From a virus, in IMG/VR virus record IMGVR_UViG_3300044641_004149, positions 1 to 39,234 of that record: a stretch of 39,234 nucleotides of DNA. One strand, given 5' to 3'. The notes under the pieces are model-generated. The model did no database searches and was not told where the DNA came from. It saw only the letters and a program-made list of their open reading frames with translations. Both the position numbers and the translations under genes were made by a program. Shown one piece after another: positions 1 to 7,799 of this stretch. Each line of letters starts with the position of its first letter. The stretch's first letter is position 1.

Positions 1-78
1 AGGGTTCCGGTTTCCGGGCTCAGGGCGAGGAGAACGCCTGGCAGGCGCACATTCGACTCTTCACGGGGCCTGCTCGTG
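1..78. repeat. Terminal direct repeat, left copy
   Basis: These 78 bases are identical to the last 78 bases of the window (39157-39234). Joining the copies keeps an open reading frame intact, because the last base of the window plus bases 79-80 form a Gly codon. This is what a circular assembly looks like when cut at an arbitrary place. Real terminal redundancy is possible, but ends inside a structural gene with no terminase gene nearby favour an assembly overlap. The unique genome would then be 39,156 bp. Confidence 0.9.
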
Positions 79-848
79 GCGCCATCACCACTGAGACTCG
101 AGGTCAAAACAGTTGGCTGAACTACGGCCCCTACGGCGAGCGCAACCGCACCGCTAAGACAGAGGACACCGTATTCGCCGATCAGAAAACCGGGCTCATG
201 CCTGAATGGACTTGGACCGAGGGACGTGCTGCGGATGAGGCTACCACGTCCCAGGGCGAAGTAGGCGCCCAGCGGTATATGCCCGCCGGCGAAGCAGGCC
301 AAGGAGCACCCAAACGCTACGAAACCGTCGATAGTTTTCGAGAGCATTGGAACTCTCTTGGTGTTCGCAATATGACGGATATCCGGGGCAGGGGCACTCC
401 ATACGAACACATCAGGCCTTCTGAAATTGAGGTCGAGAAAGCGAATCGGAACAAAGGCCTTGGCACTGCATTCATGCAGGATCTGACAGAGTTTGCTGAC
501 AGCAAAGGGCTGCAAATCAGGGTCAACCCGAGTGATGAACTCGGAGCCACATCAAAGGGAAGACTCGAAAAGTTCTACAAGCGCTTTGGGTTCGTCGAAA
601 ACAAACCCGGCAAGAACAAGGATTACGCGATCTCCGAGCGGTTTTATAGGCCGGCTTCTCAAGGTCAGCGCTATATGCCCTCCCCCGACTCAGCCATGCC
701 CGGCGCCTACAGCTTCCAGGGCGGCTACCGGGCCATCCCGGGCAAGACCAAGGGCTCCTTCCGCCTCTACGGCCCCGCAGGCAGCCTGATAGGCATCGCC
801 AGCAGCCTTGACGAGGCCCAACGCATCCTTCGACGTAAGACCAAATGA
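1..848 (+). CDS. C-terminal part of junction-spanning giant polyvalent virion protein (GNAT domain)
   Basis: This is the end of the gene that begins at 33714; the frame is open from base 1 and stops at 846-848. Residues are numbered on the joined 2,096-residue protein. The first part completes a strongly conserved block (GEENAWQAH, TTETRGQNSW, ADQKTGLMPEW) that I recall from large phage polyvalent proteins. Next is a GNAT acetyltransferase-like domain at about residues 1920-2035, with an acetyl-CoA loop RNKGLG (1964-1969) and a late KFYKRFGFV motif. QRYMP occurs twice, flanking the GNAT domain. The last 44 residues (2053-2096) hold a RLYGP-G-LIGI module that also occurs near residues 962-995. 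A gene caller working on the linear sequence might start this at ATG 198, but nothing there resembles a ribosome site. The stop overlaps the next ATG (ATGA). The substrate of the GNAT domain is unknown. Confidence 0.85.
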   Translation, partial: GSGFRAQGEENAWQAHIRLFTGPARGAITTETRGQNSWLNYGPYGERNRTAKTEDTVFADQKTGLMPEWTWTEGRAADEATTSQGEVGAQRYMPAGEAGQGAPKRYETVDSFREHWNSLGVRNMTDIRGRGTPYEHIRPSEIEVEKANRNKGLGTAFMQDLTEFADSKGLQIRVNPSDELGATSKGRLEKFYKRFGFVENKPGKNKDYAISERFYRPASQGQRYMPSPDSAMPGAYSFQGGYRAIPGKTKGSFRLYGPAGSLIGIASSLDEAQRILRRKTK

Positions 849-3454
849 GCTACGATAGCCAGACCAGCACGATCCTCATCAACAAGCTGAGGAAGGACGT
901 CGACTCGCTGACCCTGAAGATCGCGGTGCTGCAGGACGTGAAGGACAACAACGTCGCAGGCGGCACCGCGGTGACTGCTGTGTGGACAGCCCGGACGCTC
1001 AACACCATCAGCAGCGATCCGAATGGCCTGATCATCAACCTTGCGTCCAATGAGTGGAAGGTAGCTGCCGGCGATTACCAGGTGAAGGTGCTGGCCCCGT
1101 TCCACCACACCCGCGGAACCAGGCTGCGGATCTACGACGTGACCAACTCGGTGGTCATCGGGTACGGCCCATCGCTCTACATCGACAACAATGTGGACAT
1201 GGAAGTGTCCCTGAACCTGCGAATCACGCCGCACAAGGACAACGTCTACCGGCTGGAGTACTACTGCGAGCGCGGCGGCCATGCAGACGGCCTTGGCATT
1301 GCAGCCAATGTGGGGCAGCCCGAGATCTACACCACGCTGGAGATCACCCGGCTCGACACCGGAGCCACCAAGCCCCTCGGGGCCGGCGGTCTGCAGGGGC
1401 CTCAGGGTCCTGCGGGCCCCACCGGGCCTGCCGGTCCTCCGGGACCCACGGGCGGCGGTGTGACAAGCGTCAACGTCTCGGGCGGAACGACAGGCCTGAC
1501 CACCTCGGGCGGGCCCATCACCACCAGCGGCACCATCACGCTGGGCGGCGTCCTGGCCGTTGCCTCGGGCGGAACCGGGGCTACCACTGCGCCCGATGCC
1601 CTGACAAGCCTGGGCGCCTATCCTGCGTCCAACCCGGCCAACTACACATCCAACGGAGGAACGGTCACCAGCGTGTCGGTCACCACGGCCAATGGCGTCA
1701 GCGGTACGGTCACCAACCCGACCACCACCCCGGCCATCAGTCTGGCCCTGGGCGCCATTACACCGACCTCGGTGGCTGCGTCAGGCGCTGTCACAGGCTC
1801 CAACCTCTCGGGCAGCAACACCGGCGACCAGACCATCACGCTCACCGGGGATGTGACAGGCACTGGCACAGGGTCCTTCGCGGCGACCATCGCCAACAAC
1901 GCGGTGACCTACGCCAAGATGCAGGCAGCCTCCGCGGTGGCCAAGCTGATCGGCTCGAATGCCTCAGGGACTGCCCTGGGCGAGATCACGCTCGGCACCA
2001 ACCTGTCCATGGCCGGCTCTACGCTGAATGCTGCGGTGGCATCGGGCAGTGTCACGAGCGTCAATGCCGACGGCGGAACCACGGGGATGAGCTTCTCGGG
2101 CGGCCCGATAACCTCGAGCGGCACGCTGACCCTGGGAGGCACGCTGGATCTGGACAACGGTGGCACCGGAGCCACCACAGCGGGCAACGCCCGGACCAAC
2201 CTGGGCCTTGCCATCGGCACCGACATCCCTGCCTTGGATGGCACCGGGGCAACCGGCACGTGGAACATCGACGTGCTGGGTTCCGCTGGGACGATCACCA
2301 GCACGCTGCCCATCAACAAGGGCGGCACCGGGGCGACCACTGCTGCGGGCGCACTCACCAACCTCGGGGCCTACGCAGCCAGCAACCCGGCCGGCTACAC
2401 CAGCAATGCCGGCACGGTGACCAATGTGTCGGCCACGGGCGGTGCGAACATCAGCGTGGCCACGGGCAGCACCACGCCGGTCATCAGCCAGAACGCGGCG
2501 AGCAGCACGCAGAACGGCTACATGACCAGCACCTATGCGGCCAAGCTGGACAGCATAACGTCGGGCGCGAGCGTGTCCTCGGTCGGTGTGAGCGGTGGTA
2601 CCACCGGGATGTCATTCACCGGGGGCCCGATCACTACCTCGGGCTCGGTGACGATGACCGGAACCCTGGCAATCGCCAATGGCGGCACAGGCCTCACCTC
2701 GGTGGGCACGCAGTACAAGGTACTGACCAGCACCGGCTCCGCGGCTGTCTGGGACACGGTCGATCTGAACAGCGGCACGAGCAATGTGCTGCCGATCTCC
2801 AAGGGCGGCACCAGCAGTATCACGGCCCAGAGCGCAATGGATGCACTGGCCGGCTCGCAGACCAACGGTAGATATCTGCGCGGCAATGGCACAAACGTGG
2901 TCATGTCCGACATCCAGGCCATCGACCTGCCCCAGATTGCCCTGGGCGGATCTGCAGTCAGCGGAACGCTCGGTGTGATCAACGGCGGTACCGGGCAGAG
3001 CAATGTCTTCAGCGACGGCGACCTGCTCATCGGCAAGAGCCTCGGGAGCACGCTGGCCCGGGCCAAGCTGACCGCGGGCACCAACATCACGATCACAAAC
3101 GGATCTGGCACGATTACCATCGCAGCCACGGGCACTGGCACCGGGGACGTGGTTGGGCCTATCAACTCTACCGATGGCGACTTCGTTCTGTTTGATGGCA
3201 CCACCGGCAAGCTGATCAAGGGGGCCAGCTACCGCCAGGTGGGCGGGGACATCATCGGGCCGATTGGCGGCAGCTCAATGATCGACGGGTTCGTTTACAT
3301 CCCGGCCGGCTCCGGGGCTCCAACGGGCACTCCGACCAATGTGTCGAGCAGCCCAACCAACGTGCCGATGTACTTCCACACCAACAGCGCCACCAACACC
3401 GACGTGTTGTACATTCACAACGGAACATCTTGGAAATCGGTCGCGCTCACCTAA
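845..3454 (+). CDS. Tail fibre protein with collagen-like segment and fibre repeats
   Basis: An 869-residue protein starting in a four-base ATGA overlap with the giant gene. Residues 1-25 are heptad-like and probably trimerise the base. Residues about 40-175 form a globular head-like domain. A short collagen-like G-x-y run follows near residues 184-203 (GPQGPAGPTGPAGPPGPTGG). The rest is built from recurring fibre modules: a TSV-x-GGTTG-GGPIT-SG-LTLGG unit at least three times, and a GGTGATTA-ALTNLGAY unit at least three times, with degenerate copies towards the end. Such modules are typical of phage side fibres that bind host surface sugars or proteins. No enzyme domain and no S74 chaperone domain is visible. 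Position after the last virion gene fits a receptor-binding fibre. Confidence 0.85.
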   Translation: MSYDSQTSTILINKLRKDVDSLTLKIAVLQDVKDNNVAGGTAVTAVWTARTLNTISSDPNGLIINLASNEWKVAAGDYQVKVLAPFHHTRGTRLRIYDVTNSVVIGYGPSLYIDNNVDMEVSLNLRITPHKDNVYRLEYYCERGGHADGLGIAANVGQPEIYTTLEITRLDTGATKPLGAGGLQGPQGPAGPTGPAGPPGPTGGGVTSVNVSGGTTGLTTSGGPITTSGTITLGGVLAVASGGTGATTAPDALTSLGAYPASNPANYTSNGGTVTSVSVTTANGVSGTVTNPTTTPAISLALGAITPTSVAASGAVTGSNLSGSNTGDQTITLTGDVTGTGTGSFAATIANNAVTYAKMQAASAVAKLIGSNASGTALGEITLGTNLSMAGSTLNAAVASGSVTSVNADGGTTGMSFSGGPITSSGTLTLGGTLDLDNGGTGATTAGNARTNLGLAIGTDIPALDGTGATGTWNIDVLGSAGTITSTLPINKGGTGATTAAGALTNLGAYAASNPAGYTSNAGTVTNVSATGGANISVATGSTTPVISQNAASSTQNGYMTSTYAAKLDSITSGASVSSVGVSGGTTGMSFTGGPITTSGSVTMTGTLAIANGGTGLTSVGTQYKVLTSTGSAAVWDTVDLNSGTSNVLPISKGGTSSITAQSAMDALAGSQTNGRYLRGNGTNVVMSDIQAIDLPQIALGGSAVSGTLGVINGGTGQSNVFSDGDLLIGKSLGSTLARAKLTAGTNITITNGSGTITIAATGTGTGDVVGPINSTDGDFVLFDGTTGKLIKGASYRQVGGDIIGPIGGSSMIDGFVYIPAGSGAPTGTPTNVSSSPTNVPMYFHTNSATNTDVLYIHNGTSWKSVALT

Positions 3455-3466
3455 CCTGAAGGCCCC

Positions 3467-3727
3467 ATGAAACACACCTTCCCCTGCGTCGAGTCAATGC
3501 GGCGCGTGAACCTCTCCAACGGCCGCGTGGTGCGCGTCTGGCGCGACCGTACCAAGGAGAACCTGTCGGCCTCCTACGACGACGCGGACATCGTGTCGAC
3601 CTGTATCGCCAATGCAACCAACGACACCCAGCTCCTGGCCGCACTGGCCAAGCTCAAGGGCGTGAATGCCGCGGAGCTGGTCGACGCCAATGGCCAGGGC
3701 ACCGTGGTCTACACTGCCTGGCCGTGA
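3467..3727 (+). CDS. Small hypothetical protein after the fibre
   Basis: 86 residues, starting 12 bases after the fibre stop. It begins MKHTFPCVESMRRVNLSNG, followed by an all-polar middle and a short alpha-helical region (LLAALAKLKG). No signal peptide, membrane segment or known motif is seen. Its stop overlaps the GTG start of the next small gene, so the two are probably translated together. Position after the fibre could mean a fibre-assembly or minor virion role, but this is only inference from context. Confidence 0.65.
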   Translation: MKHTFPCVESMRRVNLSNGRVVRVWRDRTKENLSASYDDADIVSTCIANATNDTQLLAALAKLKGVNAAELVDANGQGTVVYTAWP

Positions 3728-3897
3728 CCTATCGCAACCGCACCAACCCGTCGGTGGTGGTCGAAATCCTGGCACAGGATGCCCAGTTGCGCCTGGGCGA
3801 GCTGCGGTGGCCCGTGGTAATCTACCGCCGGCTCGACAATGGCACGGTATACGTGCGCTCGAAGGCCGAGTTCGACGCCAAGTTCGCGCCCGAGTGA
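3724..3897 (+). CDS. Small protein, DUF1653-like pattern
   Basis: 57 residues, starting at a GTG that overlaps the previous stop (GTGA). It begins VTYRNRTNPSVVVEIL and ends with VVIYRRLDNGTVYVRSKAEF, a pattern (YR...VVYR.L...WVR...F) like the short DUF1653 proteins of bacteria and phages. The match is from memory of the motif and not tested. No function is established for this family. High GC3 and the four-base overlap support that it is translated. Confidence 0.6.
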   Translation: MTYRNRTNPSVVVEILAQDAQLRLGELRWPVVIYRRLDNGTVYVRSKAEFDAKFAPE

Positions 3898-3938
3898 CCC
3901 CTGTTTGACCCGCATAAACATTGGGTTTTCTCTTAAAT

Positions 3939-3964
3939 CTACAGAAAAACAGTTTTCTCTGTAG
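3939..3964. terminator. Possible hairpin terminator after the late operon
   Basis: Arms CTACAGA and TCTGTAG pair perfectly, with further A-rich/T-rich pairing inside. No run of T follows, so intrinsic termination is not convincing. It lies in an unusually AT-rich stretch at the boundary between the virion genes and the lytic enzyme gene, where a transcription stop or processing site would make sense. Confidence 0.3.
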
Positions 3965-3981
3965 ACGGGTTAAGTGTTTTG

Positions 3982-4215
3982 ATGCAGATTGTTCCTGTCG
4001 AAAGCAACGGCAGCAAATCAAAGCAAAACATGAGCACCACGATGAAGCTAATGAAACAGGCCCGAGAAATCAAAAGCCCCAAGCACTTCGAGCTGCTCTT
4101 CGGCAAGTTCCAAAAGTCCATCAAACACCTAAGCATTGATCTTCAGGACTCATCCAATCGTGAGTTCCGCCGGGTGGCTCAGGCTGGATGGGATAAGCGA
4201 AACTCTGTGGCTTGA
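3982..4215 (+). CDS. Possible small basic protein
   Basis: 77 residues if started at ATG 3982; a shorter version could start at ATG 4030. The product is lysine-rich (KSKQNMSTTMKLMKQAREIK) and predicted mostly helical. GC content is below that of the neighbours, and no clear ribosome site precedes either start. It fills a stretch of roughly 400 bases (3898-4301) that otherwise holds no gene. It may be a recent acquisition or non-coding DNA. Confidence 0.35.
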   Translation: MQIVPVESNGSKSKQNMSTTMKLMKQAREIKSPKHFELLFGKFQKSIKHLSIDLQDSSNREFRRVAQAGWDKRNSVA

Positions 4216-4301
4216 TCGAGTTACACACTTTACGCCCGGATGGGGCGAATACCATCCAACCGGGGGCGCGACCGGCCAACGCGCAACACCTCTTCCAAGC
4301 C

Positions 4302-4646
4302 ATGACCACTCTCTCAAACCTCATCAGCGCCCTGATCATCGTGGAGTCCTCCGGCAATGATCAGGCCATCGGCGACAACGGACGCGCCCTAGGGCCACTG
4401 CAGATCCACCGCGGTGTGGTGCTCGACGTGAACCGGATCACCGGGAGCAACTACCGGCACTCCGAGATGACCAACCGCGTGGCGGCCCGGGCTGTGTGCG
4501 AGGCCTACCTGCGGCACTACGGCCGCGGCAAGACCACCGAGCAGCAGGCCCGGATCTGGAACGGTGGACCGACTGGGGACCGGAAGACAGCGACCGAGGG
4601 CTACTGGCGGAAGATTGAGGCACAACTCAAGAAAGGATCTAAATGA
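4302..4646 (+). CDS. Lytic transglycosylase/lysozyme-like protein
   Basis: 114 residues from ATG 4302; the frame is open further upstream (a TTG at 4212), but the conserved domain begins just after 4302. It shows the short SLT/lysozyme-type fold seen in phage proteins: LISALIIVESSGNDQAIGDN near the start, with Glu of VES as the likely catalytic residue, then ALGPLQIHRGVVLDVNR, and ARIWNGGPTG plus YWRKIEAQL at the end. It would cut the glycan strands of peptidoglycan, as endolysin or during entry. It lies far from the holin-like genes at 25400-25749, so its part in final lysis is not certain. No signal peptide is evident. Confidence 0.7.
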   Translation: MTTLSNLISALIIVESSGNDQAIGDNGRALGPLQIHRGVVLDVNRITGSNYRHSEMTNRVAARAVCEAYLRHYGRGKTTEQQARIWNGGPTGDRKTATEGYWRKIEAQLKKGSK

Positions 4647-5416
4647 ACACACAAATTGAGAACTATATCATCCGAGCAGCGGAACGCGGACAAAAGAGCA
4701 AACTGCCTCCACTGTTTATTGATAAACTAATAGACAGATCAGGAATTGATTTTCATTATTTGGACGGAACACTTAATGCTACAAGTAATCGGCTCAACAT
4801 AGCTTCTGCAGTGAATGAGGTTAAAGATGGAACTCAAGAGATAGTGTCCAACACCATTGGGTTCCTGCACACCAAGAAAGCATCAAGTGTGTGTCTCAGG
4901 GGTAAGCAATACGCGAAACACGTATGCCAAATAGCAATGGGCATTCTAGGCACGGACGCTTTCATACTGTTAACATCGACATCTAATGACGGAGTAAATT
5001 GGAATGTGTTTAATAAGTACAACGCAGATATGTCGAATCAAGATTGCATGGGAGCAAAATTATCCTTGATCGTGCCAACAATGAGCGGTTTCCAGTGTTT
5101 TATTGAATACTGTTGGACAGTAGAAATAGCCTTTGAAACAGGATCTCAGCCAATCGCGTGTTCTGTTACTGAAGAGATGTTAGACAACCTGTTGTCGTTG
5201 AGGAGCAAACCGCCGGGTGTGAGTAAGCTGCAATCTGTGATAACAGAAGTGTCTCATCACACCAGAAACGGAAGAAACGTAAGAAGGCATATGCGAGGAT
5301 ATACTGACCATTTGTACAAGGGATGCATCATGCGTGTAATACCGCCGATTAATTCGATTCTGTCTTTGCCTGACACTAAGAAAGGGGCAGAACTCAAAAG
5401 TTTGTTTCTCCAATAA
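4643..5416 (+). CDS. AT-rich gene of unknown function, probable moron
   Basis: 257 residues, starting in an ATGA overlap with the lytic enzyme gene. I do not recognise it. Base composition is unlike its neighbours: two sample lines (4741-4800 and 4981-5040) contain only 21 and 20 G+C in 60. Codons such as ATA, AGA and TTA appear often, while flanking genes avoid them. The protein is cysteine-containing and mixed alpha/beta in look, with a basic HHTRNGRNVRRHMRGY segment near residues 208-223 that could touch nucleic acid or a partner. Neither a membrane segment nor a signal peptide is convincing. Recent transfer is the simplest reading; a host-takeover or anti-defence role is possible but untested. 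Confidence 0.75.
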   Translation: MNTQIENYIIRAAERGQKSKLPPLFIDKLIDRSGIDFHYLDGTLNATSNRLNIASAVNEVKDGTQEIVSNTIGFLHTKKASSVCLRGKQYAKHVCQIAMGILGTDAFILLTSTSNDGVNWNVFNKYNADMSNQDCMGAKLSLIVPTMSGFQCFIEYCWTVEIAFETGSQPIACSVTEEMLDNLLSLRSKPPGVSKLQSVITEVSHHTRNGRNVRRHMRGYTDHLYKGCIMRVIPPINSILSLPDTKKGAELKSLFLQ

Positions 5417-5423
5417 CGTGGCA

Positions 5424-5558
5424 ATGAAACCGAAAACCATCAACGTGACACCCACCACACACAAGGCCCTGCGCGACTACTGCCTGCAGACCGGCTCCAA
5501 GCTGCAGGCCATCGCCGACAAGGCCATCCTGTCCTGGCTGAGAAAGGCTGCGAAGTGA
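5424..5558 (+). CDS. Tiny ribbon-helix-helix-like protein
   Basis: 44 residues: KPKTINVTPTTHKALRDYC then SKLQAIADKAILSWLRK. A short beta-strand followed by two helices is the layout of ribbon-helix-helix (Arc/CopG-type) DNA-binding proteins, which act as dimers. It resembles the 52-residue protein at 6419-6577 (KTFVVSDDTHKRLKDYAKMK, LQYIADEAVSEYL), so the two may be paralogues. The stop overlaps the GTG of the resolvase gene. A repressor of early genes is plausible but not shown. Confidence 0.6.
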   Translation: MKPKTINVTPTTHKALRDYCLQTGSKLQAIADKAILSWLRKAAK

Positions 5559-6010
5559 CCAGGATACTTGCCATCGACCCGGGCATGAGCGGCGGCCTGG
5601 CCTACCTGGGCGCCTCGGGCATCATCCTCAACAGTATGCCAACCACCGACCAGGACATTAGCATCCTAGTGAGCGACAGGCTGGCCATCAGCGACGTGGT
5701 CTACATCGAGAAAGTCGGCGGGTACGTCGGCGGCAAGGGCGCCCCGGGCAGCTCGATGTTCAACTTCGGCTACAACGTCGGCTTCCTCCACGGCCTGATC
5801 GCAGCCTCGAAGACCCGGGTGATCGAGGTGCCGCCGCAGCGCTGGCAGAAGACCATCGGGGCCGGCACCAAGGCGACCCACGGGGCGAAGTGGAAGGCCC
5901 ACCTGAAGGGCATCGCGCAGCAGAGGCAGCCCCGCCAGGTGATCACGCTGAAGACGGCCGATGCGGTGCTGATCCTGGAGCACGCCATGATCTCGGAGGG
6001 ATTGAAATGA
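5555..6010 (+). CDS. RuvC-like Holliday junction resolvase
   Basis: 151 residues from a GTG that overlaps the preceding stop. It has the RNase H-fold RuvC layout: AIDPGMSGGLAY with Asp8, VVYIEKVGG with Glu52, and TADAVLILEH with Asp136 as likely metal-binding acids. The middle segment GAPGSSMFNFGYNVGFLHGL and the VPPQRWQK motif match phage RuvC-type resolvases. It would resolve branched DNA during replication or before packaging. Length is close to the usual 150-170 residues. Confidence 0.85.
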   Translation: MTRILAIDPGMSGGLAYLGASGIILNSMPTTDQDISILVSDRLAISDVVYIEKVGGYVGGKGAPGSSMFNFGYNVGFLHGLIAASKTRVIEVPPQRWQKTIGAGTKATHGAKWKAHLKGIAQQRQPRQVITLKTADAVLILEHAMISEGLK

Positions 6011-6198
6011 GCGTGAAGATCTCAAACTTCATCAATGACCCGTGGCGAGCCATTGCCATGGATGCCGAGCGCCGCGGTTCAGAAATCACCAGCAAAACAG
6101 GAATCCGAGTCGAAGGCACCGGGACGATACTGATCGGCCTGTGCGACGTGATCCGTGAAATACAGGAACGCATTCAAAAACTGGAGGGCATCAAGTGA
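6007..6198 (+). CDS. Small hypothetical protein
   Basis: 63 residues, ATGA overlap with the resolvase stop. Ends in a charged helix (DVIREIQERIQKLEGIK) suited to coiled-coil pairing. No known domain seen. Confidence 0.6.
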   Translation: MSVKISNFINDPWRAIAMDAERRGSEITSKTGIRVEGTGTILIGLCDVIREIQERIQKLEGIK

Positions 6199-6422
6199 TC
6201 AGCAAGAAAACGATTACCAGCGCCGTGGCCGCGGGCTGGATCTCATTCCCGGAGCCCAAGGCCCGGGAGCTGTCGAGGAACTGGGCGCAGCCGTTCGAGG
6301 CGTTCGACAGCGAGCTGGCCTACCGGATGTGGGACAACGGGGCCGACACCGACACGGTGGCCCGGGCCATCGGCTGCAAGCGGCGGTTCGTGGCACAGAT
6401 CATCAAGCACCACAGACGATGA
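6195..6422 (+). CDS. Small HTH-like protein
   Basis: 75 residues from a GTG overlapping the previous stop. The C-terminal half (YRMWDNGADTDTVARAIGCK, then RRFVAQIIKHHRR) has the spacing of a helix-turn-helix: a helix, a Gly turn, and a basic recognition helix. It is likely to bind DNA. The target is unknown; a regulator of the early operon is one option. Confidence 0.6.
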   Translation: MISKKTITSAVAAGWISFPEPKARELSRNWAQPFEAFDSELAYRMWDNGADTDTVARAIGCKRRFVAQIIKHHRR

Positions 6423-6577
6423 ACCTCAAACCCAAACGTCCAACCCCAAAAACCTTTGTGGTCAGCGACGACACGCACAAGCGGCTGAAGGACTACGCAA
6501 AGATGAAGGGCTACAAACTCCAGTACATCGCCGATGAGGCTGTCAGTGAATACCTCAAGCGGAAGGAGCAACCATGA
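6419..6577 (+). CDS. Small ribbon-helix-helix-like protein
   Basis: 52 residues, starting in an ATGA overlap with the preceding stop. The sequence pattern TFVVSDDTHKRLKDYAKMKG and YIADEAVSEYLKR fits a strand plus two helices. It is similar to the 44-residue product of 5424-5558 and may be its paralogue. Probable dimeric DNA-binding protein; target unknown. Confidence 0.65.
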   Translation: MNLKPKRPTPKTFVVSDDTHKRLKDYAKMKGYKLQYIADEAVSEYLKRKEQP

Positions 6578-6771
6578 GCAAGCAAAACGACAATGAGGAA
6601 TACCGTCTGACATTTAAAGGACTGCTGTCCATTTACCTACCGGAGAAGACAATGATTGAGGTCTACAACACAATCGAGCTGTCCTGCCGTCGGAATGGCT
6701 GGGGCATCGCAATCGACGAGGAAAACAAATTGGACTTCGTTCCGATGGTGAAAGCGGAGGAGGCGAAATGA
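6574..6771 (+). CDS. Small hypothetical protein
   Basis: 65 residues, ATGA overlaps at both ends. Contains a central LTFKGLLSIYLPEKTM segment and ends VKAEEAK, a tail resembling the KEAKL ends of the following genes. Not recognised. Confidence 0.6.
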   Translation: MSKQNDNEEYRLTFKGLLSIYLPEKTMIEVYNTIELSCRRNGWGIAIDEENKLDFVPMVKAEEAK

Positions 6772-6995
6772 ACCAACCAATCAACGACGGAGGACACGCA
6801 TTCCCAACTTTATTTATTGAACCAGACTACGGATCTGGCTACCGCGGCATGACCCTGCGCGACTACTTCGCAGCGGCGGCGTTGAAAGGACAAGCGCATC
6901 GCTTCGCACACCCTCACGAATACCGCGAACTTCTAGCGCAAGATTGCTACGACATAGCCGACGCAATGCTCAAAGCGAGGGAGGCCAAGCTGTGA
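6768..6995 (+). CDS. Conserved small phage protein (GMTLRDYFAAAAL type)
   Basis: 75 residues. GGHAFP, GMTLRDYFAAAALKG and YDIADAMLKAREAKL are the hallmarks of a very widespread short phage protein whose role is unknown. Its last codons belong to a repeat that also carries the ribosome site and GTG start of the next gene. Confidence 0.75.
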   Translation: MNQPINDGGHAFPTLFIEPDYGSGYRGMTLRDYFAAAALKGQAHRFAHPHEYRELLAQDCYDIADAMLKAREAKL

Positions 6996-7195
6996 GCGAA
7001 TACGAATGCACTGAGCATTTGCTCGACGAGATTCAGCGTCTCCGCGAAGCAAACTTTCAACTTCGAGAAGGTGCGGAGGAGCAGAAGCAGCGCATCAAGC
7101 GGCTGGAGGAGGCAGGTGATGCGATGGTCGATAAAGGATGGAATGAACCACACCTAGCTGGTGAATGGCGCAAAGCCAAGGAGGCCAAGCTGTGA
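6992..7195 (+). CDS. Small coiled-coil protein, repeat family member 1
   Basis: 67 residues from GTG 6992, which overlaps the previous stop and follows a GGAGG eight bases upstream. Mostly one helix with heptads (HLLDEIQRLREANFQLRE, QRIKRLEE), ending RKAKEAKL. It shares an exact 22-base repeat and its final 29-base segment with the next gene. Likely a dimeric coiled coil; function unknown. Confidence 0.65.
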   Translation: MSEYECTEHLLDEIQRLREANFQLREGAEEQKQRIKRLEEAGDAMVDKGWNEPHLAGEWRKAKEAKL

Positions 7196-7578
7196 GAACC
7201 CCAATCGAAATACTGGTGAAGGCCATGCACATTCTTGCCAACGACATCCAGTCAGACGATGGCGTAGCCAACGCTGCAATCTACGAAGCTGCCCAGCGCT
7301 TGGAAGAACAGAACCAGCGCATCAAGCGGCTGGAGGAGGAGAACAACGAACTCCGAGCAGAAGAGGCTCGTTTGTTGAACACCAATGGAGAACTGGAAAG
7401 ACGCATCAAGCGGCTGGAGGAGGCTGTTGAGGCATATCGAACAGCATACACTCCAGACGGACATGTCGCCCCGCACGACTGCTTTGCGACGGGTCCGATG
7501 ACTGGAAACCCAATTCAGGATCTTATCGCGTGTCCCGGTTGTTGGGCGGAGCGCAAAGCCAAGGAGGCCAAGCTGTGA
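7192..7578 (+). CDS. Coiled-coil protein, repeat family member 2
   Basis: 128 residues from GTG 7192, overlapping the previous stop with a GGAGG just upstream. The N-terminal helix is followed by two QRIKRLEE/RRIKRLEE heptad blocks (from the same 22-base repeat), then a small C-terminal region with HDCF and CPGCW that could bind a metal, and again RKAKEAKL at the end. It looks like a duplicated and extended version of the preceding gene. Function unknown. Confidence 0.65.
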   Translation: MRTPIEILVKAMHILANDIQSDDGVANAAIYEAAQRLEEQNQRIKRLEEENNELRAEEARLLNTNGELERRIKRLEEAVEAYRTAYTPDGHVAPHDCFATGPMTGNPIQDLIACPGCWAERKAKEAKL

Positions 7579-7799
7579 GCGTTGAACAACGAATCCTTTT
7601 CATAGCGGAGTCTCCCGATTGCAACCATCCACGCGAACTCCGCGCAATCGCTCTCGAAGTTCGGAAGCGGGAGGATCGGATCAAGCAACTCGAAGACCGC
7701 ATCCACCGAGCAGCATCAGCGTTCTTCCGAGACGGATCGGACGGTCATGTTGCGAGTCAAATGCTTCAGATTCTGGAGGAGGAGAGGGGGAAGGTGTGA
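7575..7799 (+). CDS. Small coiled-coil protein, repeat family member 3
   Basis: 74 residues from GTG 7575 with GGAGG upstream, overlapping the previous stop. It carries a diverged heptad block (REDRIKQLEDRI) and a GSDGHVASQMLQILEEE tail. Related in layout to the two preceding genes. Function unknown. Confidence 0.6.
   Translation: MSVEQRILFIAESPDCNHPRELRAIALEVRKREDRIKQLEDRIHRAASAFFRDGSDGHVASQMLQILEEERGKV

Larger units (their letters stand above)
6968..7579. repeat. Repeated gene-junction cassette and heptad repeat
   Basis: A 29-base segment occurs at 6968-6996 (three differences), 7168-7196 and 7551-7579 (identical). It codes for the C-terminal KAKEAKL, supplies the GGAGG ribosome site and contains the GTG start of the next gene. 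A separate exact 22-base unit coding for RIKRLEE occurs at 7091-7112, 7318-7339 and 7402-7423. Together they allow unequal crossing-over that keeps both the frame and translation start intact. Confidence 0.85.

Noticed and set aside
198-848. Independent acetyltransferase gene starting at ATG 198
   Set aside because: The frame is open through base 1 and joins, across the 78-base overlap, to the giant gene; no ribosome site precedes ATG 198.
1054-2871. Long open frame (605 codons) in another frame inside the collagen-like fibre gene
   Set aside because: The product is Arg/His/Gly low-complexity with no domain; it arises because the repetitive GC-rich fibre gene lacks stops in that frame.
6968-7579. 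CRISPR-like array
   Set aside because: The repeats are parts of coding sequence and gene junctions with unequal spacing; no spacers or Cas genes are present.
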